The notes under the pieces: model-generated
Seen by the model: only the letters and a program-made list of their open reading frames with translations
Databases searched by the model: none
What the model was told of the DNA's origin: nothing
Shown: in pieces, positions 1-6,772 of the stretch
Layout of the letters: each line of letters starts with the position of its first letter
Numbering within the stretch: position 1 is the stretch's first letter
Program-made: the position numbers and the translations under genes
NCBI GenBank assembly: GCA_020442965.1
Contig: JAGRJB010000015.1
Location: forward strand, 1 to 9,943
DNA from: Pseudomonadales bacterium
Lineage (GTDB): Bacteria; Pseudomonadota; Gammaproteobacteria; Steroidobacterales; Steroidobacteraceae
Length of the DNA stretch: 9,943 bases
Direction of reading: 5' to 3'

Positions 1-1653
1 GCCGAACTCGTCGCCGCCGAGGCGCGACAGCGTATCGCGCCAGCGGACCTTCGATTTCAGCAGTGCGCCCACCTGCCCTAACAACACATCGCCAGCGCTG
101 TGGCCACAGGTGTCGTTGATTATCTTGAACTGATCGATATCGAGGTAGCACAGCGCATAGGACGATTCGCGCGCCTTGGCGCTCTTCAATGAGCGCTCCA
201 CCCGGCTCTCGAATTCACGTCGGTTGACCAGCCCGGTCAGGAGATCATGACTCGCGTGATACGACAGGCGCCGATTTAGCTCGCGCGACTCCGAGACATC
301 ATGAAACACGAGCACACCACCCGTGCACTTGCCGGCGCCATCCCGAATCGGTGCGGCGGTACTCTCGACATATAGCTCGTTGCCGTCGCGACGAATCAGC
401 AGCATCGGGCGAACGGACTTACTCGGCCGCGCACGGCGAATCGACACTGTTAGTGGATTCTCAAGCGGCTCGCAGGTCTCTTCATGGAATGCGCGAAAGA
501 TCTCTTCCACTGGCCGGCCCATCGCGTCCTCGAGTCGCCAGCCCGTCAATTGTTCTGCGATCGGGTTGATGTAGTCGACCGTCGAGTCGCCGTCCGTCGT
601 GATCACACCATCGCCGATCGACTGCAGGGTAATCTGGGCGCTCTCCTTCTCGCGGAACAGCGCATCTTCATAAATCTTGCGCTCCGTGATATCGAGCTCG
701 ACGCCAACAAGCCGCAACAATCGTCCGTGACTATCGACCCGACCCTTGGCGCGACTCACTACCCAGCGATACTCGCCGTCACAATGGCGCATGCGGTGGA
801 TCGACTCGAACACGCTCTGCCGACCTTCGATATGCTCACGCAGTTGCTGTTGCACCTGGGGCAGATCGTCCGGATGCACGAGGTTCTGCCAGTCGATCGC
901 CTGGCCGGGACCGAGATCGCCATAGCCGAGCATCACTTTCCAACGCGGCGAGAAGTACACGGAGTTGTTGAGTAGATCGAAATCCCACAGGCCGTCGTTC
1001 GCGGCGAGCTGCGACATTTCCACGCGTTCTTCGAGTGCGGCGAGACTGATCGCAAGCGCGATGCGCTCGAGCGCCGACGCAATGCTCGTGCCAACAAGCT
1101 TGAGCAGCAAGCGAAGATTGACATCCCAGGCACCGCGGGGCAGCGTCGTGCCGAAACCCAGCAGCCCAGCGGGTTTGCCCTGCACGCGAATTGCGACCAC
1201 CAGGACGGAGCCGAGCTGCAGTTCCAGGAATCGCCTCGCTTCGGCCTGTTGGTCCTTGTGCGGCTGGACGCAATCGCGCAGTTCAGACAATTGGAGATGG
1301 TCCGTCCGGCCCCTGAGCCAGGGATACTGCTGCAGCGAGTCGCCGCGCATCGCCTCGATGCGCCCTTGTACGAGCGCCGCCTGCTTCGCATAGACGGTCT
1401 GGACAGTCTCACCGTCGTTCGCCAATAACAACAGAAATGCGCTATCGACCGCAGCGCTCGCGCGTAAAGTCGTTAGTGCGCTGTGCAGCGTCGACTCTGC
1501 GCTCGCCTGCGTCATCGTTTGCAGATCGACGACAATCTTCGTGCAAGCGACGTCGACTCCAACGGTCGATCGCGACTCCGTGGCAGCCCAAAACCCGGGA
1601 GCGAGGACGTCGGACGCGCTGAAATCGTCTGGATTGTTAGGAGAATCCGCCAT
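1..1653 (-). CDS. GAF-PAS-PAS-GGDEF diguanylate cyclase (C-terminus outside window)
   Basis: Probable diguanylate cyclase, making cyclic di-GMP from two GTP in response to sensed signals. The first 551 residues are visible. Residues about 30-200 look like a GAF-type sensor domain. A PAS domain of the PAS_3/PAC style follows (about 212-325, starting near MSQLAANDGLWDFDL, closing with DITERK). A second PAS domain spans about 345-460, and the GGDEF domain begins near HDLLTGL (about 470). The active-site GGDEF motif is intact at residues 546-550. RWRD at 537-540 is exactly five residues earlier, the usual place of the inhibitory RxxD site. No transmembrane segment is seen, so it is probably cytoplasmic. 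ATG at 1653 is the first ATG after an in-frame TAG; its ribosome site is weak. A five-codon ORF (MKLSD) ends on it with a TGATG overlap. An EAL domain may or may not follow beyond the edge. The function of the domains is family knowledge; the signal sensed is unknown. Confidence 0.9.
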   Translation of the reverse strand, partial: MADSPNNPDDFSASDVLAPGFWAATESRSTVGVDVACTKIVVDLQTMTQASAESTLHSALTTLRASAAVDSAFLLLLANDGETVQTVYAKQAALVQGRIEAMRGDSLQQYPWLRGRTDHLQLSELRDCVQPHKDQQAEARRFLELQLGSVLVVAIRVQGKPAGLLGFGTTLPRGAWDVNLRLLLKLVGTSIASALERIALAISLAALEERVEMSQLAANDGLWDFDLLNNSVYFSPRWKVMLGYGDLGPGQAIDWQNLVHPDDLPQVQQQLREHIEGRQSVFESIHRMRHCDGEYRWVVSRAKGRVDSHGRLLRLVGVELDITERKIYEDALFREKESAQITLQSIGDGVITTDGDSTVDYINPIAEQLTGWRLEDAMGRPVEEIFRAFHEETCEPLENPLTVSIRRARPSKSVRPMLLIRRDGNELYVESTAAPIRDGAGKCTGGVLVFHDVSESRELNRRLSYHASHDLLTGLVNRREFESRVERSLKSAKARESSYALCYLDIDQFKIINDTCGHSAGDVLLGQVGALLKSKVRWRDTLSRLGGDEFG

Positions 1654-1776
1654 CAGTCGCTGAGCTTCATCCCGATTCGGCTACTTTGAGCCGTTGCGTT
1701 ACTTGTAGGCTGATTCTGACATACTCGCTGAAGAACTCAAGCTAAGTGATTGGTATCTGTAGAGAAGCAGTCGGGA
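1654..1776. other. Intergenic gap upstream of the diguanylate cyclase gene
   Basis: This 123-base gap separates two minus-strand genes and should hold the promoter of the cyclase gene. On the minus strand a TTGAGT is visible, but no convincing -10 box follows at the right distance. No rho-independent terminator hairpin with a T-run is seen after the glycosyltransferase gene either. I see nothing else that I can name. Confidence 0.4.
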
Positions 1777-3516
1777 TCATGGGCCTCGCGCGGCCGGAAC
1801 GCCGTTCGGGTAGCCATACCTGATTGCTCGCGCCGCATCGCCCTGTTCGACGCACTTGCGGTTGGGCGAACCGCGCACGAGATACCACTCCTCATCGGAC
1901 GACTCGCCGGCAAAAATGCGGTCGCGAGCCTCGGGAAAGCATGGTTCGAGAGCTCCCTTAGGGACCAGCAGCACGCGGTACGGCGCCAAAGCAAGCCAGG
2001 CGGCTGCGTCGAAGTTCTCCTGCGGGCCCTCCAGCCAGCGACGGTGCCCAAAATTGACCGTGGGCCTGTCGAGGTAGAGCAAGAACTGCTCTTTGTACCC
2101 CACCAACCCCAAGGTGTAGCCCACGGGCACTTTCGCTAGCATGCCGCGGACGAAGCGGCTTCCAGATCGTTCAGCATCGAGGGTTGGTGCAATGCCATAG
2201 GCCCAGGTCAAAGCGAGTGAACCGAGCACGACTGTCCAGGCAGCGACCGGCAAGCGCCAACTGGCCCACGTCAATGAGACGCCGGCGAGTAAGACGAAAG
2301 CCCCGACCGGCGCGATCGAGCGCAATCCGGATGCCGCGAACAACTCGGTGATTCGCGCATTGCCCAGCCAATAGCCTAACAATACGAGCAACCCGCCCGA
2401 CCACAGGAGCAACGCCAGCGCAATCAGCGCGCGGTGCACGCCGCGGTTGCGCGCAAGCTCGGCCAGATAGGGCATTGCCGCGATGACCAGCGCTGGCAGT
2501 GCGGGTAACAGATAGACCCCGCGTTTACCGGGGCTCAGCGAGAAGAACAGCACGACCAGGGCAAACCATGACAAGGGCAGCCAGACACTCGCGTCACGAA
2601 CTTGCCAGGCGCGCCACCAACGTGGCACCAGCCAGAACAACAGCGCGCTCATTGGCAACCATAGAGCGGGAATGACTTCCAGCAGGAAGTAGTACCAGGC
2701 GCGCAGGTGGTGCCAGGACTTGGCGTAGCGGGTCACCGTCTGTTGCAGCAAAAGCTCGTCACGATACTCTGCGTACTCCGGCGCGGCGCGTTGCACCACC
2801 GCGACGAGCATGGGCACGAGCCAAATGGCGATGCCCAGTAACAACCCGAGCGGTGCAAGCCACCATTTCATGCCAGCCGCAGCCAGCGGCGCGACGCCGT
2901 GCCAGGGAGCGCGCCGCAGCCAGATATAGGGCACTAACAATAAAATGGGCAGAAAACCCACTCCCTTGGTAATGACTCCCAGGCCAGCCGCAAGACCGCC
3001 GACGAAATACCAGCCCCATGCTGGCCCCAGCAGCAGGTGACGCAACAATCCATACAGTGAGCAAGTTGTAAAAAATCACAAAACACCGTCAATCTGGGCA
3101 CCGCGCATCACCAGTACAAACTGCAAGGTACTGAGCGTCGCAAATGCCGCTAACAAGCCCGTGTGCCGATCGACCAACCGCCGCCCGAAGTCGTACAGGA
3201 GAAACAACGTACCAGAGGCCGCCAGCAGCGACGGCAACAGGAATGAGTAGCGGACACTGCCAAAGACGCTGTAGCTCAACGCCAGCAGCCAGAAGTACAA
3301 CGGCGGCTTGTCCTGATAGAGATCGCCGCCCACGCGCGGGAACAGCCAGTCCCCGCTCGCGACCATATCCCGTGCCAGACCCGCAAAACGCGGCTCGTCG
3401 GCAGGCCACGGATCGCGCAAGCCGTAGCCCGCCGCAACGATGACGAGCAGCCCAATCGCTAGCAACAGAAGATCCCGGACCGCCAGCGGTTCCAGCGGGC
3501 GGGTGGTGCCGTTCAA
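1777..3516 (-). pseudogene. ArnT/PMT-like GT-C glycosyltransferase with in-frame TGA at codon 147
   Basis: Integral membrane glycosyltransferase of the ArnT / protein-mannosyltransferase superfamily (GT39/GT83), which moves a sugar from a polyprenyl-phosphate donor to an acceptor on the periplasmic face. Full length would be 579 codons, close to ArnT size (about 550). Residues 16-32 form the first membrane helix. The first periplasmic loop has the family DE motif (WPADEPRFAGLARDM, D40-E41) and the DKPPLYFWL motif at 69-77. Many hydrophobic helices follow, then a C-terminal globular part from about residue 460. Codon 147 is TGA (3076-3078). The same frame then continues with family-like sequence (FFTTCSLYGLLRHLL, GLGVITKGVGFLP), so no indel is involved. 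The lost codon was probably TGC/TGT (Cys) or TGG. The start is TTG at 3516, in a TTGA overlap with the stop of the preceding gene; no other start exists before the upstream in-frame stop. Without readthrough only a 146-residue fragment is made. Confidence 0.8.
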
Positions 3517-3788
3517 GCTTGCAGTTCCCGACGACCGATACGCAGCAAATACAGGTTACGCAGATAGACGAATATCCCGGCGCTCTGTCCCGCGATGAAC
3601 ACCGGATCCTTGCGGTGAATCGCGTAGGCCAGGAGCGTCAACCCGCCGCCCAAACTGAAGTACCAGAACGCGACTGGAATAATGCTGCGCTTGACACGTT
3701 CGCTCGCAAGCCATTGAACGATGAAGCGTGCCGAAAAAAAGCCCTGGCCCACGAAACCGATGGCCATCCAGATATCTTTATCGTCCAC
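3513..3788 (-). CDS. Small LAB_N (lipid-A-disaccharide synthase N-terminal domain) membrane protein
   Basis: A 91-residue membrane protein consisting almost only of a LAB_N domain (Pfam PF07578 style). Recognised by WMAIGFVGQGFFSARFIVQW near the N-terminus, then RSIIPVAFWYFSLGGG, then the QSAGIFVYLRNLYLL end. Three hydrophobic segments are visible (about 8-25, 38-56, 66-84). In some bacteria this domain is fused to LpxB; here it is free. Its topology resembles small drug-resistance-type transporters and the ArnE/ArnF flippase subunits. Its position between a GT2 and a GT-C glycosyltransferase suggests, as inference, that it flips the lipid-linked sugar. GTG at 3788 was chosen because GAGG lies six bases upstream; the open frame further upstream overlaps the GT2 gene out of frame and holds no better start. 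The stop overlaps the TTG start of the next gene by four bases, so translation is probably coupled. Confidence 0.85.
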   Translation of the reverse strand: MDDKDIWMAIGFVGQGFFSARFIVQWLASERVKRSIIPVAFWYFSLGGGLTLLAYAIHRKDPVFIAGQSAGIFVYLRNLYLLRIGRRELQA

Positions 3789-3794
3789 GTTGAA

Positions 3795-3798
3795 CCTC
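3795..3798 (-). promoter_or_regulatory. Ribosome binding site deciding the LAB_N start
   Basis: GAGG on the minus strand stands six bases before the GTG at 3788. It favours this GTG over any start further upstream inside the GT2 gene. The rest of the 49-base gap to the GT2 gene holds a T7 run but no terminator-like stem in front of it. Confidence 0.6.
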
Positions 3799-3837
3799 AG
3801 AGCCGTCCAGCAAGCAAAAAAATGAAACTTGCCGCGC

Positions 3838-4566
3838 CTATTGCTCGCGCGTTTGCAAGCCCGCACGATACCGTCGACGCAGCCACAACACCCCGAACAG
3901 ATCGACGATGCCGACCCAAAGCCGATCGAACATACCGTACTTGGAGGTGCCTTTCGAACGCGGCCGATGATTGACCGGGACTGAGACAACACGCGCACCC
4001 TGCCGAATAAACAAGGCTGGCAGGAAGCGGTGCATGTGATCGAAGCGCGGCAACTCGAGAAATGCGGCGCGCTCGAATAATTTGATGCCGCAGCCGGTAT
4101 CTGGCGTGCCGTCACCCAGCATGGCAGCGCGGACGCCGTTTGCGACGCGCGATTGAAAACGCCGAAAGCCCGTGTCGCGGCGCGTCGTACGATTGCCCAT
4201 GACCAACCGCACATCAGCATTATCAGGATCGGAACGTGCCACTAACAATTTCGGAATATCCGCCGGATCGTTTTGGCCATCGCCGTCCAACGTAGCGATC
4301 CACGGCGCGCGCGCCGCCCGAACGCCGCTGGCAACGGCCGCGCTTTGGCCACTTCGAAAAGAATGGCGCAGTACGCGCAATTGTGCCAGTCCTGCAGCGC
4401 GCGCCTGCAACAGCGTCGCAACAGTCTGGTCCGTACTGCCGTCGTCGACGAAAATCATCTCGAATTCGAGATCGCGTAGCGCCGCGGCGATTTCACGCGC
4501 CAGGGGCTCGACGTTCTCTGCCTCGTTGCAAACTGGCACGACGACCGACAGTTCCGGATTCTTCAT
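3838..4566 (-). CDS. GT2 family glycosyltransferase, polyprenyl-phosphate sugar synthase-like
   Basis: A 242-residue GT-A fold family 2 enzyme, close in pattern to dolichyl-phosphate mannose synthase, GtrB and ArnC-type proteins. These transfer a sugar from a nucleotide donor to a polyprenyl phosphate at the inner membrane. The N-terminus shows LSVVVPVCNEAENV (residues 6-19). The nucleotide-binding FVDDGSTDQT starts at 39. The metal-binding DGDGQNDP is at 94-101 with the D94-x-D96 pair. RSKGTSKYG near residue 208 is typical of the DPM1-like group. There are no long C-terminal membrane helices, only a semi-hydrophobic VDLFGVLWLRRR segment near the end, so it is probably peripheral. The ATG at 4566 overlaps the stop of the acyltransferase gene as ATGA, so the two are very likely co-translated. 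The sugar cannot be read from the sequence. Confidence in the family is high; in the exact substrate, low. Confidence 0.9.
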   Translation of the reverse strand: MKNPELSVVVPVCNEAENVEPLAREIAAALRDLEFEMIFVDDGSTDQTVATLLQARAAGLAQLRVLRHSFRSGQSAAVASGVRAARAPWIATLDGDGQNDPADIPKLLVARSDPDNADVRLVMGNRTTRRDTGFRRFQSRVANGVRAAMLGDGTPDTGCGIKLFERAAFLELPRFDHMHRFLPALFIRQGARVVSVPVNHRPRSKGTSKYGMFDRLWVGIVDLFGVLWLRRRYRAGLQTREQ

Positions 4567-5243
4567 TGCGCAGGCCCGAGTGCTGCGGCCGCCTCTCGGT
4601 ATAGCCTGTGGAGTTCCCGCGCCAGCTCGCGTTGCCAGAGCTCGACGGCGGCGGCGTCGAGAGATTTGGGGATCCACCTGGGTTCGCCAATCGCAATGGC
4701 GACGTGAGTGAATGGCCATGGCAGGACGAACTTGTCCCAATGGAAAGTCGTTGCACGTCGCGCCGCGTAGGCCATGGGCACAATCGGCCGGCCGGTCATC
4801 TGCGATAGAACGATCGCGCCTGACTTGAACTGGAAGCGCGGACCGCGCGGCCCGTCCGGTGTCACGACCGTCGATACATTGTCTTTGACGAGCGCTTCGT
4901 AGAAGTCCCGCAAGGTTCGCGCGCCGGTATGAGTCGATGAACCGCGGATTGCGGTCGCGCCCAAGCGCGCGGCAGCCATTGCGCCGAGCTCACCGTCGAC
5001 TGACGGACTGATCAGGAATCCAACCCGCAGACCATGCTCGCGCTGATCGAGCAGGTATTTCGCACAGAACAGCAGATGCTGATGCCAGAAAACCGGAATC
5101 AAGGACGGTGCACGTTCGAGCGCGGTCGGCAGATGCTGAGCGCCAACGACACTGACAACTTTGCAGGTCCTCCACCAAAACCGGATGAGGCCGAGACCCA
5201 TCGAAACGGCAACGCTCCAGATTGCGCGTCGCGTCGTAGTCAT
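4563..5243 (-). CDS. DUF374-type lysophospholipid acyltransferase family protein
   Basis: A 226-residue protein of the DUF374 group in the lysophospholipid acyltransferase superfamily, thought to acylate membrane lipids or lipid A-related molecules. PVFWHQHLLF (50-59) gives the family histidine. SVDGELGAMAAARLG (81-95) and RGSSTHTGARTLRD (100-113) are characteristic, and TPDGPRGP is at 128-135, followed by SGAIVLSQMTGRPIVPMAY. The N-terminus (about 8-24) is hydrophobic and could anchor it in the inner membrane. ATG at 5243 was chosen because GTAGGCGA stands just before it and the homologous part starts soon after. An in-frame ATG near 5316 would add a Gly/Ser-rich 24-residue stretch that looks non-coding. 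It is the first gene of a minus-strand operon and overlaps the GT2 gene by ATGA, which links acylation with the sugar-transfer genes. The acceptor lipid is not known from sequence. Confidence 0.88.
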   Translation of the reverse strand: MTTTRRAIWSVAVSMGLGLIRFWWRTCKVVSVVGAQHLPTALERAPSLIPVFWHQHLLFCAKYLLDQREHGLRVGFLISPSVDGELGAMAAARLGATAIRGSSTHTGARTLRDFYEALVKDNVSTVVTPDGPRGPRFQFKSGAIVLSQMTGRPIVPMAYAARRATTFHWDKFVLPWPFTHVAIAIGEPRWIPKSLDAAAVELWQRELARELHRLYREAAAALGPAQ

Positions 5244-5385
5244 TCGCCTACTTGAGCGGGTCTGCTGCCGGTAAATCGAATTGCGCAGGCCGCCGCCCGA
5301 GCCGGAGTCGGTCATGGTATGCGCCGTGTGTCGTCGCGACTGTGGCGCGGATTGTCGCGGATCGGCGCCGGCCACGCAATGGACC

Positions 5386-5401
5386 GACCGCAACTGCGGT
5401 C
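5386..5401. promoter_or_regulatory. Perfect 16-bp inverted repeat, putative operator
   Basis: GACCGCA-AC-TGCGGTC is a perfect dyad with 7-base arms and a 2-base spacer. It ends five bases before the TACAAT box at 5407 and therefore covers the spacer and -35 zone of the putative P450 promoter. That is where a dimeric repressor or activator would act. It also lies in the divergent gap shared with the acyltransferase operon. It lacks the T-N11-A form expected for LysR proteins, so its binder is unknown. Confidence 0.45.
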
Positions 5402-5406
5402 TCGGC

Positions 5407-5412
5407 TACAAT
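5407..5412 (+). promoter_or_regulatory. Putative -10 box of the P450/ligase operon
   Basis: TACAAT matches the sigma-70 -10 consensus at five of six bases. No good -35 hexamer is found 16-18 bases upstream, where the inverted repeat lies, so the promoter may need an activator. It would place the transcript start near 5419. Confidence 0.4.
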
Positions 5413-5436
5413 TGGCGTCCCGCTTTCTTTCGATCC

Positions 5437-5441
5437 GGGAG
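5437..5441 (+). promoter_or_regulatory. Shine-Dalgarno-like GGGAG upstream of an alternative P450 start
   Basis: GGGAG lies five bases before an in-frame TTG at 5447. It could make the P450 11 residues longer than the ATG at 5480 does. The ATG has no clear ribosome site, so the true start is uncertain. Confidence 0.4.
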
Positions 5442-5479
5442 CACATTTGCAGCCCTCGATATCCGCACACGATCTTGCC

Positions 5480-6772
5480 ATGAAGCTGCCGCCTGAGTCA
5501 GACACGCCGTTCGATATCGGCGCGACGGACGATTCCATCCATCGCATGGGCGCACTGTTCAAGCGCCTTGGAGATGTTTACCGGGTCTATTCGCCTGGAC
5601 GTGGCAGCCACACCTGGGTGATCAATCACCCGGACGATGTGAAGCGCGTGCTTGTTGGCAATCACCGCAATTACACCAAGGGTCTCGGACTCGATCGAGT
5701 CAAGATCCTCCTCGGCAACGGCATCATGACCAGTGAGGGCGACTTTTGGCGCCGCCAGCGTTACATGATGCAGCCGGCGTTCCATCGCCGGGTTGTCACC
5801 GAGTTTGCCACCACCATTGCCGATGCTAACGACCGATTCATTGCGAAGTGGGCGCGCGATTCGGCGCGTGGCGAATTGGTGAATGTAACAGACGACCTGA
5901 GTGAATTGACTTTGGAGATCGTGCTGCGCTCGATATTCAGCTCGGACCTCGACAGGCTGTCGAAAGAACTCGGTGGCAACCCGTTCGAAATGGTCACCAA
6001 GGAACCCGTGCGCGATCTCAAATTTGCGTATCGCTTTCGGCAACTCACGAAGTTGGTCGCGGCACTGATCGCAAGACGACGCATCGAGCGCAAGCAGCAT
6101 TTCGATTTCGTGCAGATGTTGATGGACGCGCGCGACAAAGAGAGCGGCGCTGCGATGCAGGACCGTGAGCTGATCGATGAGATCATGACTTTGATCGTTG
6201 CCGGTCACGAGACGACCGCGAGTGGGCTCAATTGGACCTGGTATCTGTTGTCGCAGAATCCCGCCGCAGAAGCCAAAATGCACGCGGAGATCGACGCGCT
6301 GGACGTCGAGGCCGCACCGAGTCTGCCGGCCATGGAACAGCTCGCATACACACGCCAGGTCGTGGACGAAGCATTGCGGCTCTACCCGCCCGGCTGGCTG
6401 TTGTCACGGCGCACAATCGGTCCTGACAAACTCGGCGGATTCGAGATTCCGGCTGGCACCGACGTACTATTCTCACCGTATCTACTGCACCGCCACCCCA
6501 AGTTCTGGCACGAACCCGAGGCGTTCCGGCCGGAGCGCTTCGACACGCGACACGAGTCCGAACGACCGCGCTTCGCCTACATGCCGTTCGCAGCGGGCCC
6601 GCGTCATTGCATCGGCGAAACCATGGCACTCTACGAGATGTACATGCACCTCTACAAAGTGGCGCGGCACTACCGCTTCATCACTCTCGAAGATCAGCCG
6701 CCGGAAATCGAAGCGCACGTTAATCTGCGCACCAAGCGGCCACTTTTCATGCGCCTGGAACGTCGTCGATGA
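5480..6772 (+). CDS. Cytochrome P450
   Basis: A 430-residue soluble cytochrome P450 (no N-terminal membrane anchor), a haem-thiolate mono-oxygenase that needs an external electron donor. All hallmark motifs are present: WRRQRYMMQPAFH (helix C), the oxygen-binding AGHETT at 241-246, the ExxR pair E297/R300, the PERF region (FRPERF), and the haem loop FAAGPRHC with cysteine C377 followed by IGE. The pattern resembles the eukaryote-like bacterial group (CYP4/CYP110-type, often acting on fatty acyl chains) rather than the camphor type; that is inference. No ferredoxin or reductase gene is in the window. The stop codon overlaps the ATG of the acyl-ligase gene (ATGA), so the two proteins are probably made together and the P450 may act on the acid or acyl-carrier made by the ligase. 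The ATG start fits the protein, but TTG at 5447 has the better ribosome site. Confidence 0.93.
   Translation: MKLPPESDTPFDIGATDDSIHRMGALFKRLGDVYRVYSPGRGSHTWVINHPDDVKRVLVGNHRNYTKGLGLDRVKILLGNGIMTSEGDFWRRQRYMMQPAFHRRVVTEFATTIADANDRFIAKWARDSARGELVNVTDDLSELTLEIVLRSIFSSDLDRLSKELGGNPFEMVTKEPVRDLKFAYRFRQLTKLVAALIARRRIERKQHFDFVQMLMDARDKESGAAMQDRELIDEIMTLIVAGHETTASGLNWTWYLLSQNPAAEAKMHAEIDALDVEAAPSLPAMEQLAYTRQVVDEALRLYPPGWLLSRRTIGPDKLGGFEIPAGTDVLFSPYLLHRHPKFWHEPEAFRPERFDTRHESERPRFAYMPFAAGPRHCIGETMALYEMYMHLYKVARHYRFITLEDQPPEIEAHVNLRTKRPLFMRLERRR

Noticed and set aside
836..1412. Other open frames on both strands across the cyclase gene
   Set aside because: They are Arg/Ser/Ala-rich shadow frames of a GC-rich gene and match no family.
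3040..3078. Selenocysteine reading of the TGA in the glycosyltransferase
   Set aside because: No SECIS-like hairpin is evident just downstream, the family is not known for selenoproteins, and a simple nonsense change explains it.
3040..3078. Sequencing indel at the A6 run beside the stop (3070-3075)
   Set aside because: The frame is identical on both sides of the stop, so an indel is not needed; only a substitution would fit.
3805..3837. Hairpin GCAAG...CTTGC around a T7 run between GT2 and LAB_N genes as a terminator
   Set aside because: The stem is only five pairs and the T-run is in the loop rather than after the stem.
3789..4220. Open frame extending the LAB_N protein upstream to 235 residues
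   Set aside because: The extra part overlaps the well-supported GT2 gene in another frame, shows no family sequence, and a GTG with GAGG gives a normal-length LAB_N protein.
5252..5446. Upstream extension of the P450 frame to 5252
   Set aside because: It would run through the putative promoter and dyad, and the added residues look non-coding; real P450 sequence begins after the ATG.
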